From: Chitinophaga sp.
GTDB taxonomy: Bacteria; Bacteroidota; Bacteroidia; Chitinophagales; Chitinophagaceae
Direction of reading: 5' to 3'
Length of the DNA: 64,000 nt
Assembly: GCF_019236475.1 (NCBI RefSeq)
Contig: NZ_JAFAIX010000012.1
Coordinates: 806,001 to 870,000, forward strand
Shown here: one piece after another, positions 15,570-23,975 of the stretch
Position numbering within the stretch: the first letter of the stretch is position 1
Layout of the letters: the number at the start of each line of letters is the position of its first letter
The notes under the pieces: generated by a model
What the model was told of the DNA's origin: nothing
The model's database searches: none
What the model saw: the letters and a program-made list of their open reading frames with translations, nothing else
Translations under genes and position numbers: made by a program

Positions 15570-16652
15570 ATGAAAAAAGCCTTAATGGTTGCAGGCATCT
15601 TGTCTGCGACACTGAACCTGTATGCTCAAGACTCTACTAAAAACGTACAAAATGACAAAGGAAACCTCACCTTTTCCGGATATGCAGAAGCTTATTACAG
15701 CTATAATACTGGCCAACCATCCAACCATATGGCTCCAGGATTTCTGTATAACTTCAACAGGCATAACGAACTAAATGTAAACCTGGCCATGGTGAAAGCC
15801 AATTATACCAGTAGTCGTGTACACGCCAACGTGGGTATCATGGGAGGTACTTATACCCAACATAACATGGCCGCAGAGCCAGAAGCATTGCGTTACCTCT
15901 ATGAAGCCAATGTAGGCGTACGTTTTGGAAAAGTCTGGGTGGATGCTGGCATCATGCCCTCCCATATCGGTTTTGAAAGCGCTATCGGGAAAGACTGCTA
16001 CACGCTTACCCGCAGTATCATGGCGGAGAATACGCCTTACTTTGAGGCCGGCGCCAAAGTTACCTGGGCGCCCAATGATAAATGGTCCTTTGCTGCCATG
16101 TACTTGAATGGATGGCAACGTATCAAAAGATTGGATGGTAATCAGACACCCAATTTTGGTACGCAGATTACTTTTAAACCCAACGCGCGTATCCTCTTAA
16201 ACTGGAGTACTTATATCGGAAATGATTTTCCGGATAGTACCCGTAAAATGAGATACTTTAACGACCTTTACGGTACCTTTAATATCACATATAAATTGAG
16301 TTTTATTGCAGGCTGTGACTATGGTTTGCAACAAAAAGAAAAAGGCTCTGGTGATTACTCCGCTTGGTATTCTCCCATCGTTGTGGCCAAGTATGCATTC
16401 ACAGAACGCTTTGCTATGGCCGGTCGAGTGGAATACTACAATGACAAAGACGGTGTAATCATCGCTACTAATACCCCGAATGGATTTAAAACCAGCGGCT
16501 TTTCGTTAAACGCAGACTTCACTCCTGTCAACAATATAATGTTTCGCCTGGAAGGCAGACTATTTGATGGCAGAGACAAAACTTTCCTGAAAAAGGATAC
16601 TCCTACCAGCACCAACGGCGCTATTACCGCCTCGCTGGCAGTATGGTTTTAA
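15570..16652 (+). CDS. Outer-membrane porin within the kdp operon
   Basis: 360 aa with signal peptide MKKALMVAGILSATLNLYAQ. The mature part alternates aromatic-rich beta strands and turns and ends in AVWF, a terminal aromatic as expected for Bam-inserted barrels. It resembles the putative beta-barrel porin (BBP2/OmpL-like) group: YAEAYYSYNTGQPS, MPSHIGFESAIGKDCYTLTRS, GRVEYYNDKDG. Located between kdpC and kdpD with gaps of about 23 and 9 bp, it probably supplies K+ or other solutes across the outer membrane for the Kdp pump (inference). Confidence 0.85.
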   Translation: MKKALMVAGILSATLNLYAQDSTKNVQNDKGNLTFSGYAEAYYSYNTGQPSNHMAPGFLYNFNRHNELNVNLAMVKANYTSSRVHANVGIMGGTYTQHNMAAEPEALRYLYEANVGVRFGKVWVDAGIMPSHIGFESAIGKDCYTLTRSIMAENTPYFEAGAKVTWAPNDKWSFAAMYLNGWQRIKRLDGNQTPNFGTQITFKPNARILLNWSTYIGNDFPDSTRKMRYFNDLYGTFNITYKLSFIAGCDYGLQQKEKGSGDYSAWYSPIVVAKYAFTERFAMAGRVEYYNDKDGVIIATNTPNGFKTSGFSLNADFTPVNNIMFRLEGRLFDGRDKTFLKKDTPTSTNGAITASLAVWF

Positions 16653-16661
16653 TAAATCATC

Positions 16662-17786
16662 ATGACAGATAAAGAACAATCGGTCGAGCACTTCCTGCAG
16701 TTGGCCAATAAGTCGGGCAGAGGTCAGTTTAAAATCTACATCGGTATGAGCGCCGGCGTAGGTAAAAGCTACCGCATGCTGCAGGAAGCGCATTCCATGC
16801 TCAGGAATAATGTCAATGTACAGATAGGTTATATCGAAACCCATGGCCGTAAAGAAACCCAAGCGCTCGTAGAAGGACTACCTGTTATTCCTCGCAAGCA
16901 AGTGTTTTATAAAGGCAAGCTACTGGAAGAAATGGACCTCAATGCCATCCTGCTGCTATCGCCAGATTGGGTGATTGTGGATGAGCTGGCACATACAAAT
17001 ATTCCTGGTTCCAAGAATGAAAAACGTTGGCAGGATGTATTGGAAATTCTCCAGGCAGGGATCAATGTCATCTCTGCGGTGAATATCCAACACATTGAGA
17101 GTATTAACCAGGAGGTGAAGTCCATCACTGGTGTAGAAGTGCAGGAACGTATACCCGACAGCGTGCTACAAATGGCCAATGAAGTCGTAAACATTGACCT
17201 CACGGCAGATGAATTGATTACCCGTCTGAAAGAAGGGAAAATATATGACCAGTCGAAGGTAGAAACGGCCATGCGCAATTTCTTCCAAGCTGAAAAAATT
17301 CTCCAACTGCGAGAGCTTGCTCTCAAAGAAGTAACTACTCAGGTAGAGCGAAAGGTAGAAACGGAAATCCCGCGCAGCCAGCAGATGCGCCATGAAACTT
17401 TTCTTGCCTGTATCTCTTCCAATGATGTGGTAGCCAGAAAGGTGATCAGAAAGACCGCCCGACTGGCTGCCTACTATCATGCCGACTGGTACGTAGTTTA
17501 TGTGCAGACACCACAGGAAAGTTCAGATAAAATCGCCCTGGCCTCCCAACGACACCTCATTAATAACCTCAAACTGGCTACAGAACTTGGAGCGGAAGTA
17601 ATACAGGAACATAGTGCCAATATTTCAACAGCTATCATTAACATTGCATTAGATAAACACGTGACAACAGTATGTATCGGGAAACCGCATATCAGTTTGT
17701 TCCGTATCATTCTACGCACAAACATGTTTAATCAACTGTTGAAAACACTTTCTTCCAATGATATAGACCTCATTATACTGTCATGA
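16662..17786 (+). CDS. kdpD: Stand-alone KdpD sensor domain protein (KdpD N-terminal and USP domains)
   Basis: 374 aa, against about 900 for full-length KdpD. The KdpD domain (residues ~18-230) shows a Walker A GMSAGVGKSY, IGYIETHGRKETQALVEGL and the DWVIVDELAHTNIPGSKNEKRW signature; a universal-stress-protein-like domain follows (~245-370). The membrane, GAF and kinase parts are absent; a separate histidine kinase begins 4 bp inside the stop (ATGA overlap), so the two proteins probably form a split KdpD. The family integrates K+, ATP and, in some bacteria, c-di-AMP signals. No kdpE gene is adjacent. Confidence 0.92.
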   Translation: MTDKEQSVEHFLQLANKSGRGQFKIYIGMSAGVGKSYRMLQEAHSMLRNNVNVQIGYIETHGRKETQALVEGLPVIPRKQVFYKGKLLEEMDLNAILLLSPDWVIVDELAHTNIPGSKNEKRWQDVLEILQAGINVISAVNIQHIESINQEVKSITGVEVQERIPDSVLQMANEVVNIDLTADELITRLKEGKIYDQSKVETAMRNFFQAEKILQLRELALKEVTTQVERKVETEIPRSQQMRHETFLACISSNDVVARKVIRKTARLAAYYHADWYVVYVQTPQESSDKIALASQRHLINNLKLATELGAEVIQEHSANISTAIINIALDKHVTTVCIGKPHISLFRIILRTNMFNQLLKTLSSNDIDLIILS

Positions 17787-19489
17787 GTAACATTAGGCTG
17801 AAAACGAAGATCACCCTGGGGGTACTTTTCTTATATATCATGCTGCTCGTCGTCAGCGTGCTGGGATACTACTATCTGAGCCGCCTAAACGAAAAAGCAA
17901 AGATCATCCTCAAAGATAACTATGAGTCTGTCGAATATGCGAAAAACATGCTGGTGGCCCTCGAAGAACTTCCCCAGCACCGCGATTCCGCCATTAAACT
18001 CTTTAATACCAGTCTGCATAGACAACAAGCCAATGTTACTGAACAAGGTGAGATGATTGCTACCACCGCAGTGGCAAAGACTTTCAGTAAGGTAGCCCAG
18101 GATTCCACCTACTCCCCTGCAGATATCGCCGCAATCAAAAAGAATGTGTATATCATCATGGACCTAAATATGCAGGCCATTGTGGGGAAAAATGAAAAAG
18201 TAAAATCTGCTGCGGATCAAGCGTTACTATATATTGCCATTATCAGCGGGGTGTGTTTTCTTGTAGGACTCACCTTTGTGTATAACTTCCCGGGATACAT
18301 TGCCAACCCTATCCACGAGCTGACAGAAGGTATTAAAGGCATTGCGAACAAACAGTATAGTAAGCGATTGCACTTCAAATCTGGAGACGAATTTGGGGAG
18401 CTGGCCACTGCGTTCAATACCATGGCCCAGCGACTGGATGAATATGAGCACAGTAATATTGCGCGCATCACGTTTGAAAAACAACGTGCAGAGGCAATTA
18501 TTAGTAGTTTGAAAGATGCCACTATCGGATTTGATACCCGCAATACTATTCTCTTTGCGAATACCCAAGCATTGCAGTTGCTGAATATGCCGGAAAAAGA
18601 CCTGGTAGGGCATCCGGCAGAAGAGGCTGGCAAATATAATGATCTGCTGAAATACCTGGTAAACAACCAGGAAAATACGCCACTTAAAATTGTATTGGAT
18701 GGTAAGGAATCCTTTTTTACAAGAGAAGTAGCGGATATCAAACATGAAAAAGAACGTATAGGCTATGTCGTTATATTGAAGAATATTACTGCATTCAAAG
18801 AGCAGGATATCGCCAAAACGCATTTCATCGCTACTATATCCCATGAACTGAAAACGCCGCTCGCATCTTCAGACTTCAGTTTGAAGTTGTTGGAGGATGA
18901 GCGTGTGGGCCAGTTGTCTACGGAGCAGAAAGAGCTGGTGGATAGTCTTAAACAAGATAACCGCCGAATGATTAAGATCGTCAGTGAGCTGCTGGATCTT
19001 TCGCAGGTAGAAAGTGGCAACATTCAGTTGCAACCGCAGCCGGTGGCTGCCCGACAGGTAGTAGGATATGCCTTAGATACCGTTCAGAAACAGGCTGCCC
19101 AGCGGGAAATAACCATTGCATCCTCTGTTTCTGAGAACCTGCCTTCCGTATTGGCGGATGTGGAAAAAACAGCCTGGGTACTGGTGAATTTACTCACCAA
19201 TGCCATACGGTATTCCAAGCCTAAATCCCAGATAGACTTACAGGTAACAGCAGCAGAAGGAAACGTATTGCTATTCTCCGTAAGAGATCACGGGAAAGGG
19301 ATTCCAGCAGCTTTTACAGACCGGATATTTGAGCGCTTTTTCCAAGTGCCAGGCGTTAGAAGTGCCAAAGGCAGCGGACTTGGCCTTGCGATCTCAAAGG
19401 AATTTATTGAAGCGCAGGGAGGCCATATTGGCGTTACCAGTGAAGAAGGAAAAGGCAGTACTTTCTACTTTACATTACCGATAGCCTGA
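17783..19489 (+). CDS. HAMP-domain sensor histidine kinase partnering the KdpD domain protein
   Basis: 568 aa. Two membrane helices (residues ~10-32 and ~150-172) enclose a periplasmic helical sensor region; a HAMP domain (YIANPIHELTEGIKGIANKQYSKRL spans it), a PAS-like segment (~230-340), HisKA with phospho-acceptor His in FIATISHELKTPL near 354, and HATPase with NLLTNAIRYS, RDHGKGIP and GSGLGLAIS. Translationally coupled to the KdpD-domain gene by ATGA. It presumably phosphorylates an unlinked response regulator controlling the kdp promoter, plausibly a sigma-54 activator. The 3' end overlaps the convergent hybrid kinase gene by 25 nt. Confidence 0.93.
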   Translation: MSNIRLKTKITLGVLFLYIMLLVVSVLGYYYLSRLNEKAKIILKDNYESVEYAKNMLVALEELPQHRDSAIKLFNTSLHRQQANVTEQGEMIATTAVAKTFSKVAQDSTYSPADIAAIKKNVYIIMDLNMQAIVGKNEKVKSAADQALLYIAIISGVCFLVGLTFVYNFPGYIANPIHELTEGIKGIANKQYSKRLHFKSGDEFGELATAFNTMAQRLDEYEHSNIARITFEKQRAEAIISSLKDATIGFDTRNTILFANTQALQLLNMPEKDLVGHPAEEAGKYNDLLKYLVNNQENTPLKIVLDGKESFFTREVADIKHEKERIGYVVILKNITAFKEQDIAKTHFIATISHELKTPLASSDFSLKLLEDERVGQLSTEQKELVDSLKQDNRRMIKIVSELLDLSQVESGNIQLQPQPVAARQVVGYALDTVQKQAAQREITIASSVSENLPSVLADVEKTAWVLVNLLTNAIRYSKPKSQIDLQVTAAEGNVLLFSVRDHGKGIPAAFTDRIFERFFQVPGVRSAKGSGLGLAISKEFIEAQGGHIGVTSEEGKGSTFYFTLPIA

Positions 19490-22074
19490 TTGGCAGCCAT
19501 TTTCAACGCTGGAAGGAATGCATGCCAAGCCTGCATCAAATTCCCGATTCGATGGGGAATGGTGGCCAGGTTTTCCCGTGCCTGCGCATCGTGCTCAACA
19601 GACAAACAAAGCTCCATGGCTTCTTTGAATTGCAGCAAAGTAAACAAGGTTTTCAGTTGATGGGACAACATAAACACCTGTTCCCAGTTTTGTTGCTGTA
19701 CATTTTGCTGCAATTCCTCCAGTTTATTGGGGAATTCTACCAGCATGTCATGATAGAGGCCTAATATTTCCTGGTCATCCAGGCCTACTTTGTCGCGGAG
19801 ATAGTCGCTATCCGGGCCGGCAGGACTCATCTCCTGCACTGGCGCAGCAGATACCATGGGGGCCGGCACCCAGGAACCGGTAGCTTTAAGGATCTTGGTA
19901 TACAATTCTTCTTGTTCGTATGGTTTGGAGATATAATCATTCATGCCTGTTTCCAGACATCTTTCTTTTTCACCTTTTAATGCGGAGGCGGTCATAGCGA
20001 TAATAGGCGTAGTGATACCGTTTTTACGTATCAGTCGGGTGGCCTCATAGCCATCCATTCCCGGCATCTGAATATCCATCAGAATGCAATCGTATTTCTG
20101 GAACAACAGAAGTTCTACGGCTACACGGCCGTTTTCCACCATATGTACCCTAGCGCCTCCTTTATTGAGGGCGTGCCATGCTACTTTCTGGTTGATAAGG
20201 TTATCTTCCACGACCAGGATCGATTTGCCCAGCAGTGGTTTTCCTTTTAGTATATGGGGAGACAACTGTTCCAGCTCTGGAGAGAGGCTATTATCATAAA
20301 GGAATGGTTGTACCACGCGGAAACAAGACCCTTTGCCCGGGGTGCTGTCCAGCGTGATAGTGCCGTGCTGCATTTCCACGAGCTCCTTGCAGATGGCTAG
20401 TCCTAGGCCCGTTCCGCCGAAAGATCGGTTATTGTCAGCATGCGTCTGTGTGAAGCTCTCGAATACAAACTGCTGTTTTTCCGGGGCAATTCCAATACCC
20501 GTATCCGTTACCTCATAAACTAATCTTACACTTTGCTCATCCGCATCCAATGCGGATACATATACATTCACACTACCCCTGGCTGTAAACTTAATGGCAT
20601 TTTCCACGAGGTTGACCAAGACCTGTAAGAGGCGGATTTTATCTCCGATCAAGCATTTCGGAATATTTTCGTCTATAACAGTGATAAAGTCCAGCTTTTT
20701 CTCATGCGCCTGGTGTTTCAGGGGATATAGGGCTTTTTCAATTTCTTCACGGAGAATAAAAGGTTTCTCCTCCAGTTTGAGCTTTCCCGCCTTTATTTTA
20801 GAGAAATCGAGGATTTCATTAATGATAACCAGGAGATTGGACGCAGAAGTTTGGATGGCATTTACAAATTCCATCTGGTTTTCTTGTAAGCGGGTATCCT
20901 GCATCAGGAGCCTGGTCATACCTAGGATACCGTTCATGGGAGTACGGATTTCATGGCTCATATTGGCCAGGAAGGTTTCCTGGGCCCTTTTGGCTTCTTC
21001 GGCTAATCGTTGGGTTTTAACGAGTTCCTTGATATAGTTTTTTCTTTCCGTTACATCGTTTGCCGTACAGCAGATGCCAATCATCTCATCATAGGCATTG
21101 CGCAACGGGAATTTAGTAATGTAATAATGTGCCTGCTGACCGTCTATTTCGAGGGTATCGTCCATAGAAGCAGGATTTCCAGTACTGATAACTTCCGCAT
21201 CCAGTGGCGCATAGCGACTTACCCAGGGATAGGTGAGGTCTGCATCTACCAAACCAATGATTTCTTCTTTTCGTATACCCATTACGTCCAGGAAGCGCCT
21301 GTTGGTAAGGATATATCGGCCAGACATGTCTTTAATAAACATCATGGCGGGGGTAAAGTCGATCACCGCTTCCAGTCTTTCCCGGATGTATTCTGGAGAA
21401 TAGTCGGTTTCCTTGCTGCTATACAGATCTCGTACGATGCATTGGAATTCGCTTACCCGGCCGTCATCGTCCCTGATGGGGGATGCCAACTGTTCTACGA
21501 ATTTCCTTTCACCGCTGCGGGTAATGATTTCAAACTGAGTGGAAGAGTAATCCACGTAGCCTTTCATCTGTTCCACATAAAAGTGTTGTAGTTGTTCGTA
21601 GGTCTTTTTATCTAGGAACATGGAGTAATGCTTGCCAACCACTTCATTCGCCGTGTAGCCGGTGATATCTTCTACCGCATCATTCACGAAGGTAAAATAC
21701 CCTTCTGGTGTGGAAGTATATAAAACAGGACCGGCTTGTTGGGCCAAGCGCTTATATGATTGGGCATTTTTGTGCATGCGGTTGGCCCTTTCCTTCAATC
21801 GGCGTAGGTGCCAAGAGATATGCCTCGCTTCCACAAATAGGAATACGATGGCCAGGAAAACGGCAAACAAGATAAATAAGAAGCTATAACCGGTATAGCT
21901 CAGATCCTTTTGAATATAGATATGTAATTGTTCGCGTGGGATGCTTTTATTCAGGAGCAGTGCAGCGGCTGCCTGCGTTCTCTGACGGATATTCCAGGCA
22001 TAAAAGAGAAGTACGCACAGTATCAGTCCGATAGTAACGAAAAGCCAAATAACGCTATTAACAATTTTTTTCAT
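19465..22074 (-). CDS. PAS-domain hybrid histidine kinase / response regulator with HPt
   Basis: 869 aa. Order: two membrane helices (~8-27, ~58-80), PAS/PAC (~105-225), second PAS (~235-345), HisKA with FLANMSHEIRTPMNG (His near 373), HATPase (NLVENAIKFT, DTGIGIAPEKQ, GGTGLGLAI), receiver domain with DCILMDIQMPGMDG (Asp near 665) and C-terminal HPt domain with HQLKTLF (His near 806). A complete internal His-Asp-His phosphorelay in one inner-membrane protein, like BarA/ArcB. Signal and final regulator are unknown. The stop codon lies inside the convergent kinase gene. Confidence 0.93.
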   Translation of the reverse strand: MKKIVNSVIWLFVTIGLILCVLLFYAWNIRQRTQAAAALLLNKSIPREQLHIYIQKDLSYTGYSFLFILFAVFLAIVFLFVEARHISWHLRRLKERANRMHKNAQSYKRLAQQAGPVLYTSTPEGYFTFVNDAVEDITGYTANEVVGKHYSMFLDKKTYEQLQHFYVEQMKGYVDYSSTQFEIITRSGERKFVEQLASPIRDDDGRVSEFQCIVRDLYSSKETDYSPEYIRERLEAVIDFTPAMMFIKDMSGRYILTNRRFLDVMGIRKEEIIGLVDADLTYPWVSRYAPLDAEVISTGNPASMDDTLEIDGQQAHYYITKFPLRNAYDEMIGICCTANDVTERKNYIKELVKTQRLAEEAKRAQETFLANMSHEIRTPMNGILGMTRLLMQDTRLQENQMEFVNAIQTSASNLLVIINEILDFSKIKAGKLKLEEKPFILREEIEKALYPLKHQAHEKKLDFITVIDENIPKCLIGDKIRLLQVLVNLVENAIKFTARGSVNVYVSALDADEQSVRLVYEVTDTGIGIAPEKQQFVFESFTQTHADNNRSFGGTGLGLAICKELVEMQHGTITLDSTPGKGSCFRVVQPFLYDNSLSPELEQLSPHILKGKPLLGKSILVVEDNLINQKVAWHALNKGGARVHMVENGRVAVELLLFQKYDCILMDIQMPGMDGYEATRLIRKNGITTPIIAMTASALKGEKERCLETGMNDYISKPYEQEELYTKILKATGSWVPAPMVSAAPVQEMSPAGPDSDYLRDKVGLDDQEILGLYHDMLVEFPNKLEELQQNVQQQNWEQVFMLSHQLKTLFTLLQFKEAMELCLSVEHDAQARENLATIPHRIGNLMQAWHAFLPALKMAANQAIGNVK

Positions 22075-22392
22075 TACAATGAATGTTCAAAAACTCTTAA
22101 AAATACTACGACAGTAAATTGTCAGCGTTGGCAGGGGTTAAGTCCCGAAAGACAGATTTTATTTCAAATTAAGGATTATTTATACCATTTTGCCTGTTCA
22201 TTTTGTTCATTTTGCACAAGCAAAGCAAAGGAGTAGCATGGAAAGAATATGATTATCAATATGAGTTTTTATGTAACTTCCGTCTCCGGAGTGAGTAATT
22301 TAGGGGTTGTTTTTGCAATATTTTAACCAATAGTTTTATAATCATTCCATTAAATTTGCCTAATATTCTTTTTCTTAAGTATTAAGATTTTT
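22075..22392. other. Intergenic region, divergent promoters
   Basis: 318 bp between the hybrid kinase and the beta-barrel gene, AT-rich. TAAATTTG at 22351-22358 matches the -7 consensus for the rightward gene, 34 bp before its ATG. I see no repeat, RNA gene or credible ORF. Confidence 0.5.
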
Positions 22393-23094
22393 ATGAAAAA
22401 AATAATTTTTACCCTTGGGCTCATAGCCGCTTCATTAGGAGTTTTCGCACAGGATGGTGGTTCACCGATGAATAAAGCGATGAATTCTGTTACCCATTCC
22501 AGGGATTTCCTGATGATTCAGGTGGCTTATGATGGCTGGGCCGGATCTCCAGACAGCGTGAAAACCGGTTTCAACAGGGGCTTTAATATTGCATTCATGT
22601 ATGATATGCCTTTTAAGAAATCTAAGTTCAGTATTGCTCCGGGTCTGGGTATCAGCACCAGTGGCGTTATGCTGAAAGATCATACCATGGATGTAGCTGG
22701 CCGTGTAAACACCAGTGACGTTACTTTCCCTTACACTACTGCAAACAAAAGATATAAAGTAGCTACTACTTATGTGGAAATTCCTATTGAGTTGAGATAT
22801 CGTTCCGTACCGGACAATGCCAACAAGGGTTTCAAAGCTGCTATCGGTGTGAAAGTAGGCGCATTGCTGGATGCTCACACCAAAGCGAAATTCACAGGTC
22901 CTAACGGCGCTAAAACTACCGACAAGGAAAGAAACAATCAGTTCTTCAACCCTTGGCGTTTTTCGGCTACTGCCCGCGTAGGTTATGGTAACTTTGGCGT
23001 ATTTGCCAGCTACTCCCTGAATCCATTGCTGAAAAACAGCGATAAATACGATATCAGATCTTACCAGATCGGTATTGCCCTGAGTGGTCTTTAA
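22393..23094 (+). CDS. Outer-membrane beta-barrel protein (PorT-like)
   Basis: 233 aa with signal peptide MKKIIFTLGLIAASLGVFAQ. The mature part shows alternating strands typical of small eight-to-ten-stranded barrels: FNIAFMYDMPF, FSIAPGLGISTSGV, TYVEIPIELRYRS, GFKAAIGVKVGALLDAH, FSATARVGYGNFGVFASYSLNPLL, SYQIGIALSGL. YVEIPIELRYR is the commonest hallmark of the PorT/outer-membrane-barrel family in Bacteroidota. Specific function unknown. Monocistronic, with a strong terminator after it. Confidence 0.85.
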   Translation: MKKIIFTLGLIAASLGVFAQDGGSPMNKAMNSVTHSRDFLMIQVAYDGWAGSPDSVKTGFNRGFNIAFMYDMPFKKSKFSIAPGLGISTSGVMLKDHTMDVAGRVNTSDVTFPYTTANKRYKVATTYVEIPIELRYRSVPDNANKGFKAAIGVKVGALLDAHTKAKFTGPNGAKTTDKERNNQFFNPWRFSATARVGYGNFGVFASYSLNPLLKNSDKYDIRSYQIGIALSGL

Positions 23095-23116
23095 TACCAA
23101 TAAACGAATATAGAAA

Positions 23117-23148
23117 AACGCGTCCTGCTTTGGCGGGACGCGTTTTTT
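23117..23148. terminator. Bidirectional terminator between convergent genes
   Basis: AACGCGTCCTGC pairs with GCGGGACGCGTT (one wobble); T6 follows on the plus side and A5 precedes it. It separates the beta-barrel gene from the leftward enoyl-CoA hydratase gene. Confidence 0.9.
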
Positions 23149-23168
23149 ATTGCATTGTAGAAAGGGAA

Positions 23169-23945
23169 TTATTTTCCAGTAAATGCCGGTTGGCGTTTTT
23201 CCAGGAAAGCCTTCACTCCTTCTGTATTATCGTCTGAATTACCTGCAATTTCCTGGCAATAGGCTTCGTATTCCAGCACCTCATCCAGGCCTTCTGTCAT
23301 GCCTTTGGTAAGCATTTTCTTCATGAGGGCAATTGCTTTCGTAGGGGCATTCGCGTAATACTTCGCCTCTTCTGCCACTGCCTCATCCAGCGCGGAGGCT
23401 GGAACTACCTTATTTACCAGGCCCATTTTCAGGGCTTCTTCTGCACTAACTTTGGTGGCTTTGGTAGCCAGTTCAAAGGCCCGGTGATAACCTACCGTTC
23501 TTGGCAGGAAGTAAGATGACCCAGAATCCAGCACCAGCGCGATGTTGATAAAGATCTCTATCATACTGGCGGTTTCGCTGGCAATAATGATATCGCAAGC
23601 CAGGGCGAGGGAACATCCAGCGCCGGCAGCTACCCCATTCAGTTTGCAGATGACAGGTTTGGGCATATTCCTGATAGCACGAATAATTGGATTATACCGT
23701 TTATGCAGGGATTCGCTCAAATTCCGTTTACCCCCCTCCATGGCTGCTTTAAGATCCTGCCCGCTACTGAAGGCCTTTCCAGCACCTGTCAGTACTACCA
23801 CCCTAACGGTAGCATCTCGTTCTACTTTCTTTAATGCGTCCTGCAGTTCATAACTGAGAGGATCATTGAATGCATTGTATACTTCCGGTCGGTTCAGGGT
23901 GATGGTAGCAATACCATCCTTGATGTCAAGCGTTAAAGCAGTCAT
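23169..23945 (-). CDS. Enoyl-CoA hydratase/isomerase family protein, PaaG-like
   Basis: 258 aa, typical crotonase length. Oxyanion-hole segments are SSGQDLKAAMEGG near residue 60 and NGVAAGAGCSLALACD near 103-118. Asp in IALVLDSGSSYFLPRTVG (near 141) aligns with the catalytic Asp of PaaG-type isomerases rather than the Glu pair of true hydratases, so a 1,2-epoxyphenylacetyl-CoA or delta3-delta2-enoyl-CoA isomerase role is favoured. The rest of the phenylacetate pathway is not in the window. Cytoplasmic; 30 bp downstream of the S9 peptidase gene. Confidence 0.85.
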   Translation of the reverse strand: MTALTLDIKDGIATITLNRPEVYNAFNDPLSYELQDALKKVERDATVRVVVLTGAGKAFSSGQDLKAAMEGGKRNLSESLHKRYNPIIRAIRNMPKPVICKLNGVAAGAGCSLALACDIIIASETASMIEIFINIALVLDSGSSYFLPRTVGYHRAFELATKATKVSAEEALKMGLVNKVVPASALDEAVAEEAKYYANAPTKAIALMKKMLTKGMTEGLDEVLEYEAYCQEIAGNSDDNTEGVKAFLEKRQPAFTGK

Positions 23946-23975
23946 GGAGTTTATTTTGGTGTAAATGAATGAATA

